A stretch of 64,000 bases of DNA from Mumia sp. zg.B17 (GCF_019550915.1 NZ_JAHWCI010000008.1:682001-746000), one strand, 5' to 3'. Positions 44,543-53,044 are shown, counted from the stretch's first letter. The notes: generated from the letters alone by a model not told the origin. Numbers and translations are program-made.

Positions 44543-45289
44543 ATGGCCACGACGACCGTCCCCCCACCGATCCACGACCTCCTCGCTCGCATCACCGGTG
44601 ACGAGAAGCACGACCCGAGCGCGCACTCGACGCTCGACGTCGTCTGGGTGCTCTACGACCAGGTCCTGGACATCGCCCCAGACCGTCTGGACGACCCGAC
44701 GCGCGACCGGTTCCTCCTGTCGAAGGGGCACGGGCCCGCCTCGACCTACGCCGTCCTCGCTGCCAAGGGATTCATCCCCGTGTCGTGGCTCGACGACGTC
44801 GCCTCGTGGGAGTCGCGGTTGGGGCACCACCCGGACCGCACGCTCGTTCCCGGCGTCGAGATCGGCAGCGGCTCGCTCGGTCACGGGCTCCCCCTCGCCG
44901 TCGGTCTGGCGCTCGGTCTGCGCGCGCAGCGCAACCCCGCCCGGGTCGTGGCGCTCGTGGGAGACGGCGAGCTGGACGAGGGTTCCAACGCGGAGGCGAT
45001 CGCGGTCGCGGGGCGCCTGCGGCTCGGTGGACTGACCTGCGTCGTCCTCGACAACCACAGCGACAAGTTCGGCTGGCCGGGCGGGATCGCCGCGCGCTTC
45101 GCGCTGGAGGAGTGGGAGACGGCCGACGTGGACGGGCGCGACCACGCCGCTCTTCGTACGGCGCTGCGACACATCGACCCCGGACGTCCCACCGCAATCG
45201 TGGCCCGCACGACCGACGAGTTCTTGGCCCCGGGCCGGTCAGAAAACCAGCAAGGCATGGACACCAGGACGAAGGACAGCGCCGCATGA
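44543..45289 (+). CDS. Transketolase-like protein, N-terminal (ThDP-binding) subunit
   Basis: A 248-residue half-transketolase. SKGHGPASTYAVLA, SLGHGLPLAVGLALGLR and the ThDP-Mg motif from GDGELDEGSNAEA to LDNH are present; the Pyr domain is on the next gene. Split transketolases occur in several bacteria, often with a special substrate. ATG 44543 gives a family-like start and lies at leaderless distance from the SoxR-type promoter. Its stop overlaps the next start (ATGA). Whether it serves the pentose phosphate pathway or a specialised reaction cannot be told. Confidence 0.85.
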   Translation: MATTTVPPPIHDLLARITGDEKHDPSAHSTLDVVWVLYDQVLDIAPDRLDDPTRDRFLLSKGHGPASTYAVLAAKGFIPVSWLDDVASWESRLGHHPDRTLVPGVEIGSGSLGHGLPLAVGLALGLRAQRNPARVVALVGDGELDEGSNAEAIAVAGRLRLGGLTCVVLDNHSDKFGWPGGIAARFALEEWETADVDGRDHAALRTALRHIDPGRPTAIVARTTDEFLAPGRSENQQGMDTRTKDSAA

Positions 45290-46191
45290 CCACCCGTACG
45301 CCGATGCGCGAACGCTTCTACTCCGAGCTCGGGCCCCTCCTCGACAGCGATCCACGGGTCGCTGTCGTCCTCGCCGTGATCGGCTCCAGCGGCCTCACCG
45401 ACGTGAGCGCGCGCCATCCGGACCGCGTGATCGACGTCGGGATCCGCGAGCAGACGATGGTCGGGGTCGCCGGCGGCCTCGCGCTCGCAGGGCTGCGGCC
45501 GATCGTCCACACCTACGCCCCGTTCCTGGTGGAACGCGGCTACGAGCAGCTCAAGCTCGACCTGGGACACCAGGACGTCGGAGCGCTCCTGGTCAGCACC
45601 GGCGCCTCGTACGACGCCAGCACCGCCGGCCGTACCCACCAGGCGCCCGCCGACGTCGCGCTGATCTCGGCGTTGCCGGGGTGGACCGTGCACGTGCCGG
45701 GTCACGCCGAGGAGCTCGCCCGCATGGTCCGCCGTGAGTCGGCCACCGATCAGCGGGTCTACGTGCGGATGTCGTCCGCGCAGAACGCCCGTCCCCACCC
45801 GGTCGACGGTCGGCTCCACGTCGTGCGCGGGGGCCGGCACACCCTTCCGCTGGTGGTCGTGGTCGGCCCGCTGCTCGACACCGTCCTCGAGGCCACCCAC
45901 GATCTTGCCGTCCGCGTCGCCTACACGTCGACGCCGCATCCCCTCGACGCCCACGGCCTCCGGACGCTCGCCGGGCCGACGCCGGTCGTCGCCATGGTCG
46001 AGCCGTACCTCGAGGGCACGAGCGCTGCCGCCGTCGCGGCCGCGCTGGTGGATCGTCCGAGCCGGGTGCTCCACGTCGGTGTCCCGCGCGACTCCGAGCT
46101 ACGGCGGTACGGGTCACCGAAGGATCACGCTGCCGCGCACGGTCTCGACGCGCCCGGGATCCGTGCCCAGATCAAGGAGCTGGTCGGATGA
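45286..46191 (+). CDS. Transketolase-like protein, C-terminal subunit
   Basis: A 301-residue partner with the Pyr domain (VIDVGIREQTMVGVAGGLALAGLRPIVHTYAPFLVERGYEQ; the Glu of IREQ activates ThDP) and a C-terminal transketolase domain (VVGPLLDTVLEA, VAMVEPYLEGTS). ATG 45286 overlaps the N-subunit stop; its own stop overlaps the whiB7 start (ATGA). Confidence 0.85.
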   Translation: MTTRTPMRERFYSELGPLLDSDPRVAVVLAVIGSSGLTDVSARHPDRVIDVGIREQTMVGVAGGLALAGLRPIVHTYAPFLVERGYEQLKLDLGHQDVGALLVSTGASYDASTAGRTHQAPADVALISALPGWTVHVPGHAEELARMVRRESATDQRVYVRMSSAQNARPHPVDGRLHVVRGGRHTLPLVVVVGPLLDTVLEATHDLAVRVAYTSTPHPLDAHGLRTLAGPTPVVAMVEPYLEGTSAAAVAAALVDRPSRVLHVGVPRDSELRRYGSPKDHAAAHGLDAPGIRAQIKELVG

Positions 46192-46490
46192 GCGCCGTCG
46201 CCAGGGCCGCCCTCGATGCGCCTGACGTCCCCTGCCGAGTGGCCGGCGCCGACCTCTGGTTCGCCGAGCACGCCGACGAGATCGAGCGCGCCAAGGCGCT
46301 CTGTCGCGCGTGTCCGATCCGCGACGCCTGTCTCGCCGCCGCCCTCACCCGCCGGGAGCCGTGGGGCGTCTGGGGCGGCGAGGTCTTCGTCAAGGGCCAG
46401 CCGGTCGCGCACAAGCGGGGTCGCGGCCGACCGCCCGCACGGTGCGGACCGAGAGCGGAGCGGAGCCCCCGGCGCCACGACATCCTCTAG
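46188..46490 (+). CDS. whiB7: WhiB7-type transcription regulator
   Basis: A 100-residue canonical Wbl protein: Cys16, Cys39, Cys42 and Cys48 (Cx22Cx2Cx5C) for a [4Fe-4S] cluster, the EPWGVWGGEVF turn and an AT-hook HKRGRGRPP. The combination of EPWGVWGGE and RGRP hook marks WhiB7, the SigA partner that induces intrinsic antibiotic resistance. Unusually, ATG 46188 overlaps the transketolase stop, leaving no room for the long uORF leader that controls whiB7 in mycobacteria and Streptomyces. An extra Cys and an Arg-rich tail follow the hook. Stop TAG overlaps the TAG of the convergent gene (CTAG). Confidence 0.85.
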   Translation: MSAVARAALDAPDVPCRVAGADLWFAEHADEIERAKALCRACPIRDACLAAALTRREPWGVWGGEVFVKGQPVAHKRGRGRPPARCGPRAERSPRRHDIL

Positions 46491-46975
46491 TTGTCGCTGC
46501 GCTCAGCGTCGGTGCGCTCAGCGTCGGTGGCGAAGTCGTCGCTGCGCTCGCGCTCCGACCTCGCCAGCAGCTCCTCGAAGATCGTGATCTGGAGGCCTGC
46601 GGGAGCCTCCAGCCGCGCGTTCAGCGAGCGCCACGGCGTCTCCCGGGGTGAGGCGATCAGCTCGGCTCCCGCCTCGACGAGCCGGGCCGTACGCTCCTCG
46701 CCGTCGGCCACCTCGAACGCGACCCGCAGCCGAGGGGTCGTGGGGTGGCCGACCTCGACGTCGTCGATCATGCGTCGTTGGGCAGGGTTCGCGATCTCGA
46801 GCGTCGCCCGGCCTGCCTCGAGGATCGTGACCCGGGCGTCCCCGTCACCCTCGTACGCGACCTGCTCGGGGAGGCCGAGAACGTCACGGTAGAACCGGAC
46901 GGCCTCGTCGTAGTCGTCGGCCTCGACGACGAGCCGCAGCTGCTTCACCGGGTTGTCGGTAGGACGTGCCTCCAT
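46487..46975 (-). CDS. VOC-family (glyoxalase/bleomycin-resistance fold) protein
   Basis: A 162-residue VOC protein with the paired beta-alpha-beta-beta-beta modules (QLRLVVEADDYDEAVRFYRDVLGLPEQ; LRVAFEVADGEERTARLVEAGAELIASP). Metal ligands of true glyoxalases are not obvious. The C-terminal tail is charged and repetitive (ATDAERTDAERSDN), produced by a perfect 15-base tandem repeat at 46498-46527. Its stop shares bases with the whiB7 stop on the other strand. Substrate unknown. Confidence 0.8.
   Translation of the reverse strand: MEARPTDNPVKQLRLVVEADDYDEAVRFYRDVLGLPEQVAYEGDGDARVTILEAGRATLEIANPAQRRMIDDVEVGHPTTPRLRVAFEVADGEERTARLVEAGAELIASPRETPWRSLNARLEAPAGLQITIFEELLARSERERSDDFATDAERTDAERSDN
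46498..46527. repeat. 15-base perfect tandem repeat (two copies)
   Basis: TGCGCTCAGCGTCGG occurs twice head-to-tail inside the end of the VOC gene, encoding a repeated acidic/basic five-residue unit. Confidence 0.8.
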
Positions 46976-47009
46976 ACTGACACCGTAGGCGTTGACACTG
47001 ATGTGAAGG

Positions 47010-47438
47010 TCAAGACGCTGCCGGCGCGAACCCTGCCTCGGTCATCGCACGGTTCATCGCGTCTCGCAGCGCGTGCAGGGCCGACTGCGGCCGCACCATC
47101 ACGGTGAGCTCGGCGACCTTGCCGTCCTCGTCGAGCTGGAGCATGTCGATCCCGTGCAGCGCCTTCCCGTCTACGCTCGCCCGGAAGACGAGGATCTCGG
47201 ACGGCACTGGCGCACCCTCGTCGGCGCGCGACCCGGCGCCCTGGAGCTCCCCGACGTATCGGAAGTCCTCGAAGACCGCCATCACCAGGGCGAGCACCTG
47301 CTTGACGACCTCCCTGCCCTCGAACGGCGCGAACTTCACAGGGCTGTGGAAGGTGACGTCGGCGGCGAAGACGTCGTCGAACGCGTCCAGGTCGCGAGCC
47401 TCGACGGCGGTACGGAAGCGTTGTGCGGCATCGGTCAC
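47010..47438 (-). CDS. SnoaL-like / NTF2-fold protein
   Basis: A 142-residue small cone-shaped-barrel protein (RFRTAVEARDLDAFDDVFAADVTFHSPVKFAPFEGREVVKQVL). The start is GTG 47438 with GAGGAG upstream. SnoaL-like folds serve as hydrolases, isomerases or binding proteins; nothing visible fixes the role. Same orientation as DUF503 and Usp genes upstream. Confidence 0.75.
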   Translation of the reverse strand: MTDAAQRFRTAVEARDLDAFDDVFAADVTFHSPVKFAPFEGREVVKQVLALVMAVFEDFRYVGELQGAGSRADEGAPVPSEILVFRASVDGKALHGIDMLQLDEDGKVAELTVMVRPQSALHALRDAMNRAMTEAGFAPAAS

Positions 47439-47449
47439 GGGGGGACTCC

Positions 47450-47743
47450 TCAGTCCTCGGTGTTGAAGAACGAACGGTGGGTCCCGAGCAGGTCGACCTC
47501 AGGACGGCTAGCGACGAACCGCTCGAGCTTGTCGAGCACGGCGATCACGTGCGAGTTGTCGCCGGCGACGACCGCGACCCCGATCGAGGCACGACGATAG
47601 AGGTCCTGGTCGTCGGTCTCGGCGACCGACACGTCGAAGGTACGGCGCAGGTCGGAGACCAGCGGGCGCACGAACGCGCGCTTCTCCTTGAGCGTATGGA
47701 CGTCACCGAGGAGAAGGGAGAACTCGATCGTGCCGACCCACAT
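47450..47743 (-). CDS. DUF503 (YlxP-like) protein
   Basis: A 97-residue DUF503 protein; LKEKRAFVRPLVSDLRRTFDVSVAETDDQDLYRRASIGVAVVAGD matches the family throughout. In many bacteria it is encoded with nusA-infB-rbfA, but here it stands with a universal stress protein (three bases downstream of it). Function not established. Confidence 0.9.
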   Translation of the reverse strand: MWVGTIEFSLLLGDVHTLKEKRAFVRPLVSDLRRTFDVSVAETDDQDLYRRASIGVAVVAGDNSHVIAVLDKLERFVASRPEVDLLGTHRSFFNTED

Positions 47744-47746
47744 CTC

Positions 47747-48262
47747 TCAGGCGTCGTCGGAGAAGCTCGAGTCGAGGACGTTGCGGGCGTCCGGCGACTC
47801 GTCACCACCCGAGGGGTTGATGACGACCACGGTGGCCTTCGCGTGACGGACCACCTGCTCGCTCACCGAGCCGAGCAGGAGTCCCTTGAAGCCGCCAAGC
47901 CCGCGACGCCCGACGACGACCGTCGAGGCCTTTTCCGAGGCCTCGATGATGCGGGTCGCGGGCTTGCCGTGGACGGCGCACGTGCGCACGTCGACCTCAG
48001 GGTATTTGGCGCGGAGTGGCGCAAGGTCGTCGTCGAGCACCTCGACGACCGCCGCGGCGAAGTCCTCCAGGGGCGGCATGTAGCCGGGCTCCCACGTCTT
48101 GGGGCGGGGTGCCGTGGTGAGCACCCAGGCACGGGTCACCGTCACCGGCTGACCGGTGAGCCTGCCGTACTCCAGAGCCCACTCGACCGCCTGGTCGGAG
48201 AAGTCGGAGCCGTCGTGGCCGACGAGGATCCCACCGTCGAAGTCGATCTCCTTCGTGGTCAT
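47747..48262 (-). CDS. Universal stress protein (UspA family)
   Basis: A 171-residue single-domain Usp. GGILVGHDGSDFSDQAVEWAL begins the fold and VVGRRGLGGFKGLLLGSVSEQVVRHA is the ATP-binding Gx2Gx9G(S) motif, so it probably binds ATP. A 20-residue acidic Ser-rich tail follows. ATG 48262 is three bases after the GNAT stop. Confidence 0.9.
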   Translation of the reverse strand: MTTKEIDFDGGILVGHDGSDFSDQAVEWALEYGRLTGQPVTVTRAWVLTTAPRPKTWEPGYMPPLEDFAAAVVEVLDDDLAPLRAKYPEVDVRTCAVHGKPATRIIEASEKASTVVVGRRGLGGFKGLLLGSVSEQVVRHAKATVVVINPSGGDESPDARNVLDSSFSDDA

Positions 48263-48265
48263 GCC

Positions 48266-48745
48266 TCACGGTATCGCGAGGCGCTCCAGGTCGGTGAGGC
48301 GTACTCCCGGGGCGACCTCGCGCTCGGCGACGGGGACGAAGCCGTGGCGGGCGTAGAAGGCCAGCCCTGGAGCGTTCCGACTGCCGGTCGAGACGATCGT
48401 GCGGTGGGTCGGTTCGAGCGCGGACAGCACCTCCAGCAGCGACGACGCGACGCCGCGACGATGGGCCGGCGGGTCGACGACGAGCCGGAAGATGTCGATC
48501 GTGCCGTCGTCGAGGCGTTCCCACGAGACGGCTCCCACCAGCACGCCCTCGGCGTACGCGCCGAGGAACAGCTCGGAGCTCTCCTGCAGCTCCTCGAGCG
48601 TCTCGTGCAGCATCGGCAGCTCCGGGAAGTCGATCAGCGCGGCCTCCACCTCGTACGCCCGTCGTTGGACGGCCAGCAGCTCTGCGGCCGTCTCGGCGTC
48701 GGTGACGTCGAGCGGCGCGATGTCGAGGCTCTCCACCTGCCACAC
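48266..48745 (-). CDS. GNAT-family N-acetyltransferase
   Basis: A 159-residue GNAT domain with the acetyl-CoA loop VVDPPAHRRGVASSLLEVL and RNAPGLAFYARHGFVPV. Start is uncertain: GTG 48745 (used) or GTG 48736; neither has a good ribosome site, so coupling to the sigma-factor gene 16 bases upstream is likely. Acceptor unknown. Confidence 0.8.
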   Translation of the reverse strand: MWQVESLDIAPLDVTDAETAAELLAVQRRAYEVEAALIDFPELPMLHETLEELQESSELFLGAYAEGVLVGAVSWERLDDGTIDIFRLVVDPPAHRRGVASSLLEVLSALEPTHRTIVSTGSRNAPGLAFYARHGFVPVAEREVAPGVRLTDLERLAIP

Positions 48746-48761
48746 CGTAGGGGCTAGGGGT

Positions 48762-50033
48762 TCACCTCTCGGCGCGTGCCTGGGCGGCCGCCGCCAGCTC
48801 CATGAGGACGCGGCGGTCGTGGACGCTGCCTGCCAGTCGCGCGGCCGCCTCGAACTCCACCGCCGCCTCCCCGTCGCGGCCCAGCCGCACCAGGAGGTCG
48901 CCCCGCACGCTCGGGAGAAGATGGTAGGACGCCATCCGAGGATCGCGCCGGAGCGGCTCCAAGGCGCGCAGGGCATCGGCCGGGCCGAACGCCCGGCTCA
49001 CCGCGACGGCACGGTTCAGCGCGATCACCGGCGACGGGTTGAGCGCCGCCAGCCCGTCGTAGAGCGCGACGATCCGCTCCCAGTCGGTGTCCTCAGGGCG
49101 CGCGGCCCGGGCGTGACAGGCGGCGATGGCGGCCTGCAGTGTGTACGGCCCGAGCGGGCGTCGCAGCGAGACGGAGCGGTCGATCGCGTCCAGGCCGTGG
49201 CGGATCAGCGTACGGTCCCACCTCGAGCGGTCCTGGTGGTCGAGGAGCACCGGGGCGCCGTGCCGGTCGGTCCGGGCGGCGAAGCGTGACGCCTGGAGCT
49301 CCATCAGCGCGACCAGTCCGTACGGTTCGGGCTCCTGCGGCAGGAGCGCAGCGAGCACGCGCCCGAGCCGCATGGCCTCGCGGCACAGGTCCTCTCGGAC
49401 GACCCGGTCGCCCGAGCTCGCCGAGTAGCCCTCGTTGAAGATCAGGTAGACGACCTCGAGGACCGCCGCCAGTCGACCGGGAAGCTCCTCGGCGGAAGGG
49501 ATCTCGAAGGGGACCTGCGCCTCGGAGAGGGTGCGCTTGGCGCGCGAGATGCGCTGCCCGACCGTCGCCGCCGGGGTCAGGAAGGCGTGGGCGATCTCGT
49601 CCGTCGACAGCCCGCCGAGCATCCGCAGGGTGAGGGCGACCTGGGCGTCGCGGGTCAGCACAGGGTGGCAGGCCACGAAGACGAGCCGCAGGACGTCGTC
49701 ACCGACCGGGTCGCCGACGACGTCCTCGGGCATCGGAAGCGCGGCGCGCCGCTGTTCCTCGAGGTCTGGCGCCAGCACCGCGTACTTGCGGGTGAGGTTC
49801 TGGTCGCGGCGGACCCGGTCGACCGCGAGGTTGCGGGCGACCTTGGTCAGCCACGCCCCGGGGTTGTCGGGGACGCCGTCGCGCGGCCACTTCTCGAGCG
49901 CGACCACGAGCGCGTCCTGCGCGAGGTCCTCGGCGTAGCCGACGTCGTTGACGATGCGGACCAGCCCGGCGACCACGCGCGCCGACTCGATCCTCCAGAT
50001 CGCGTCGATCGTCCGACCGACGTCGCCGGGCAT
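48762..50033 (-). CDS. ECF sigma factor, ECF42 type with C-terminal DUF6596/TPR-like extension
   Basis: A 423-residue ECF42 sigma factor. Sigma2 spans about 15-75 (DLAQDALVVALEKWPRDGVPDNPGAWL), sigma4 about 115-175 (LTLRMLGGLSTDEIAHAFLTPAATVGQRISRAKRTL), and the rest is the long ECF42 extension (LEVVYLIFNEGYSAS, WDRTLIRHGLDAI, LNPSPVIALNRAVAV), which replaces an anti-sigma factor as control element. The YCII protein gene 40 bases upstream is the standard ECF42 partner. Confidence 0.92.
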   Translation of the reverse strand: MPGDVGRTIDAIWRIESARVVAGLVRIVNDVGYAEDLAQDALVVALEKWPRDGVPDNPGAWLTKVARNLAVDRVRRDQNLTRKYAVLAPDLEEQRRAALPMPEDVVGDPVGDDVLRLVFVACHPVLTRDAQVALTLRMLGGLSTDEIAHAFLTPAATVGQRISRAKRTLSEAQVPFEIPSAEELPGRLAAVLEVVYLIFNEGYSASSGDRVVREDLCREAMRLGRVLAALLPQEPEPYGLVALMELQASRFAARTDRHGAPVLLDHQDRSRWDRTLIRHGLDAIDRSVSLRRPLGPYTLQAAIAACHARAARPEDTDWERIVALYDGLAALNPSPVIALNRAVAVSRAFGPADALRALEPLRRDPRMASYHLLPSVRGDLLVRLGRDGEAAVEFEAAARLAGSVHDRRVLMELAAAAQARAER

Positions 50034-50073
50034 CCGCTGCGCTCCTACCGCTCCGCGCTCCTGCCGCTCGTCC

Positions 50074-50508
50074 TCAGGAGCCGTGCTGGTGCTGGACCTG
50101 CTCGCGGAGCTTCTCTTCCTGCTGCCTGAGCTCGGGGGTGTACTCCGCGCCGAAGTCCTCGGCCTCGAAGATCGGCCTGAGCTCGACCTGGCCGGGCTCG
50201 CTGGGATCGTTCGGGATCCGCTTCGCCCACTCGACGGCCTCCTCGAAGGACTTGACCTCCCAGATCCAGTAGCCGGCGAGCAGCTCCTTGCTCTCGGTGA
50301 ACGGCCCGTCGACGACCCGCGTCTCCCCGTCGCCGAAGACGACCCGAGCGCCCTCGGCGCTGTTCTTCAGGCCGTCGCCGTCCAGCATGATGCCGGCGTT
50401 GACGAGCTCCTCGTTGTAGGCACCCATCGCCGCCAGCATCTCGGTGGAGGGCATCTGACCCTGCGCTTCCCACGCTGGCGTGGACTGCACCATGACCATG
50501 ACTCGCAT
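50074..50508 (-). CDS. YCII-related (DGPF) protein, ECF42 partner
   Basis: A 144-residue YCII/DGPF-domain protein: MLAAMGAYNEELVNAGIML, the DGPFTESKELLAGYWIWEV signature and EWAKRIPNDPSEPGQVELRPI. AAGGAG before ATG 50508 decides the start. It is encoded upstream of the ECF42 sigma gene in the same direction and is a likely member of its regulon or its signal partner. Confidence 0.9.
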   Translation of the reverse strand: MRVMVMVQSTPAWEAQGQMPSTEMLAAMGAYNEELVNAGIMLDGDGLKNSAEGARVVFGDGETRVVDGPFTESKELLAGYWIWEVKSFEEAVEWAKRIPNDPSEPGQVELRPIFEAEDFGAEYTPELRQQEEKLREQVQHQHGS

Positions 50509-50567
50509 GTCGTTCTCCTTGTCGATCGAGTCCGTTCCGACCCTAGTGCCGGAGCGGTGCCTCACCC

Positions 50568-51317
50568 CTACGCCGAACCAGCCGCCGGGTTTTCGACACG
50601 GGTCACGAACTTTTTCGTACGGGGCTCGTCCGAGCGGGTCGGGACGACGAGCGCCTCGAGCTGGTCGACGAGCTCCTCGGGACGGCTGAGCGCGACCAGG
50701 TGGCCCCCGGGCACCTCGTACGGAGTGAGTCCGAGCCGCTCCTGCGACACACGCCGCTGGAACGCGATCGGGAAGATCCGGTCGTCCGTCCCGGCAACGA
50801 CGGCGGTCGGCACGTCGGGCCACGCTCGCGCCGGCCACGGCTCGGCGAACGACCGCTCGGAGGGCTCCCGGTCCTCGCCGGCGAGGATCTCGGCGGCGAG
50901 GTCCTCGGGCACGTCGTGGAAGAAGTCGCGTACGACGTCGAAACCCTCCCACCCTGCCTCGCGCCGCGCCTCGGAGCTCCCGGTCGCCGACCACCACTCG
51001 CCTGCGGTCTCGCCGGGCGCAGGGATCATCGGGTTGAGGAGCACGAGCTGGGAGACGGGGATGCGCTCGCACACCAGAGGGCCGATGAACGCCCCCATGG
51101 ACTGTGCGACCACGACCGGCGGGTCGTCGTGCGGCGCCACGCGCTCCGCGACCGCCGCGAGCACGATCTCGACATGGTCCTCGATGCCCGTCGACTCGTC
51201 GTGCTGAGGCACGTCGACGGGGACCGCGGTGTGTCCGCGGCGTTCGAGGGCGGGGACGAGACGGGACCAGTAGCCGGGGTGGCCGCCGGCTCCGGGGATG
51301 AGGACGAAGGTGCTCAT
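50568..51317 (-). CDS. Alpha/beta hydrolase
   Basis: A 249-residue alpha/beta hydrolase of the small-molecule esterase type. Oxyanion GAGGHPGYW, nucleophile Ser in VVAQSMGAF, acid in AGTDDRIFP and His in VPGGHLVALSRPEEL are all visible. GAGG precedes ATG 51317; the longer start at 51350 adds residues outside the fold. Substrate unknown; placed 59 bases upstream of the YCII gene. Confidence 0.88.
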   Translation of the reverse strand: MSTFVLIPGAGGHPGYWSRLVPALERRGHTAVPVDVPQHDESTGIEDHVEIVLAAVAERVAPHDDPPVVVAQSMGAFIGPLVCERIPVSQLVLLNPMIPAPGETAGEWWSATGSSEARREAGWEGFDVVRDFFHDVPEDLAAEILAGEDREPSERSFAEPWPARAWPDVPTAVVAGTDDRIFPIAFQRRVSQERLGLTPYEVPGGHLVALSRPEELVDQLEALVVPTRSDEPRTKKFVTRVENPAAGSA

Positions 51318-51372
51318 GCAGCCTCGACTCGGCGCGCCTGCCGAACTCACCGGACGGGTCAGGGTCTCGACG

Positions 51373-51855
51373 TCACCGGATCGAGAGCTCTGCCTGGTTG
51401 CCCCCGCGACCGCACTTCCTGCCGTTGGGATAGGTCGCCTGGGGGGTCACCCGCGCCACGTCACGACGGAGCTCGGTGCCGTCGCGCCGTTGCACGACGG
51501 TCGTCACCTCGACCTGCTCGAGAGGCAGCTCGGGGACCTCGACGAAGCTCACCATCGTCCCGTCCGATCTCATGACGGCGCCGCAGGAGGAGTCGGGACC
51601 GTCACCGTCACAGCCCTGGTCGACGGCCACCCGGCCCGGCGTCAGCGCTGACTGGCCGTCCACGCAGACGCCGTCCCAGCAGACGCTGGTCCGGACCGTC
51701 ACCGCCTGTGTCGCCAGCGGCGGCTCGACCGAGACCCCGATCCCGGCGGACGAGCCGATCATCGTGCACACCCGAGAAGGGTCGTCCGCACCGCCACCGC
51801 ACGCCATCAGCAGGGCGAGCGGCGCCGCCGCCCAGGCCGTACGGAGTCGGTGCAT
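51373..51855 (-). CDS. Small secreted lipoprotein
   Basis: A 160-residue lipoprotein with a signal peptide ending in lipobox LLMAC followed by GGGADD. Six further Cys occur in the mature part (VCTMIG, VCWDGVCVD, GCDGDGPDSSCG, RKCGRGG), suggesting disulfides. No family recognised. ATG 51855 chosen because it gives the compact signal peptide. Confidence 0.72.
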   Translation of the reverse strand: MHRLRTAWAAAPLALLMACGGGADDPSRVCTMIGSSAGIGVSVEPPLATQAVTVRTSVCWDGVCVDGQSALTPGRVAVDQGCDGDGPDSSCGAVMRSDGTMVSFVEVPELPLEQVEVTTVVQRRDGTELRRDVARVTPQATYPNGRKCGRGGNQAELSIR

Positions 51856-51925
51856 GGCGGCACAGTAACGGTCGGGCACGGCACGGGTACGGGGTCGGCG
51901 GGCGTGCCGCCGACCCCGTCCGATG

Positions 51926-53044
51926 TCAGCGCAGCAGCTCGACGATGCCGCGGCCGTCGATGCCCTCGGCGACGCGTCCGAGGTGATAGGCCTCCGTGCC
52001 GAGCGTGCGCTCGAGCACGGTCAGCCGTGCGGCGTAGTGGCCGATCGAGTACTCCGCCGTCACGCCGATGCCGCCGTGGAGCTGGATCGACTCCTGGCTG
52101 ACGTGCCGGGCGGTGCGACCGATCTCGGCCTGCAGGCGCGAGGCGACCAGGGGGTCGGGCCCGTGCTCGGCCAGTGACATCGTCGCCCACAGCGAGACCG
52201 AGCGGGCCAGCTCGAGCGACGTGTACATGTCGGCCGCCCGGAACGTCAGCGCCTGGAACTTCGACAGCGTGACCCCGAACTGCTTGCGCGTCTTGAGATA
52301 GCCGACGGTCGTCTCGACCGAGATCTCCATCGCGCCGATCGCCTCGGCGCCGTACGCCGTCTGCAGGCGGGCGAACGCCCGTGCGAGAGCATCCTCGCCG
52401 GCCTCGCCGAGCGGGGTCGCGACGGCCCCGGTCAGGACGACGCGGGCGGCGTAGGAGTCGTCGGGCGTCGCGTACGTCGTGCGGGTGACACCGTCGGCGT
52501 GGGCATCGACGACGAACAGCCGTGTCGTCTCACCGTCCTTCGCACTCACGACGAGGACGTCGGCGACGCCGCCGTGACGGACCGGCTCCTTGACGCCGTC
52601 GAGCGTCCAGCCGTCCACCGACGGGGTGGCGGTCACGCCGTAGGCGACCGTCCCGTGCGGCGCACGCGGCTCCTGGTGGGCGATCACGGCGACCAGGTCG
52701 CCGGCAGCGATCTTGGGAAGGAGCTCCTGCTTCTGCTCCTCGGTGCCCGCGTCGGCGATCAGCTCACCGGCACCGACGACCACGTCGATGAACGGCTCCG
52801 GCGCGAGCACGCGCCCGATCTCCTGGGCGACGATCCCGACCTCGACGGCCCCGGCGCCGGCGCCGTCGTACGCCTCGTCGAAGGGCAGCCCCAGCAACCC
52901 CATCTCGGCGAGACGGCCCCAGACGTCACGGTCCCAGCCGGGCTCGGTGGCGACGACCTTCTCCCGGTTGGCGGCGGATCCGCCGAGGATGCCGCGGACG
53001 GCGTCCCGAAGAGCAACCTGCTCGGTGTCCAGCGTGAAATCCAT
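51926..53044 (-). CDS. Acyl-CoA dehydrogenase, FadE type (second of pair)
   Basis: A 372-residue FAD-dependent acyl-CoA dehydrogenase (MDFTLDTEQVALRDAVRGIL; VSQESIQLHGGIGVTAEYSIGHY). GAGGGA precedes ATG 53044. It lies nine bases after another FadE; pairs like this in actinobacteria often form alpha2beta2 enzymes acting on steroid or branched side chains, in which one partner is weakly catalytic. Substrate not assignable. Confidence 0.88.
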   Translation of the reverse strand: MDFTLDTEQVALRDAVRGILGGSAANREKVVATEPGWDRDVWGRLAEMGLLGLPFDEAYDGAGAGAVEVGIVAQEIGRVLAPEPFIDVVVGAGELIADAGTEEQKQELLPKIAAGDLVAVIAHQEPRAPHGTVAYGVTATPSVDGWTLDGVKEPVRHGGVADVLVVSAKDGETTRLFVVDAHADGVTRTTYATPDDSYAARVVLTGAVATPLGEAGEDALARAFARLQTAYGAEAIGAMEISVETTVGYLKTRKQFGVTLSKFQALTFRAADMYTSLELARSVSLWATMSLAEHGPDPLVASRLQAEIGRTARHVSQESIQLHGGIGVTAEYSIGHYAARLTVLERTLGTEAYHLGRVAEGIDGRGIVELLR

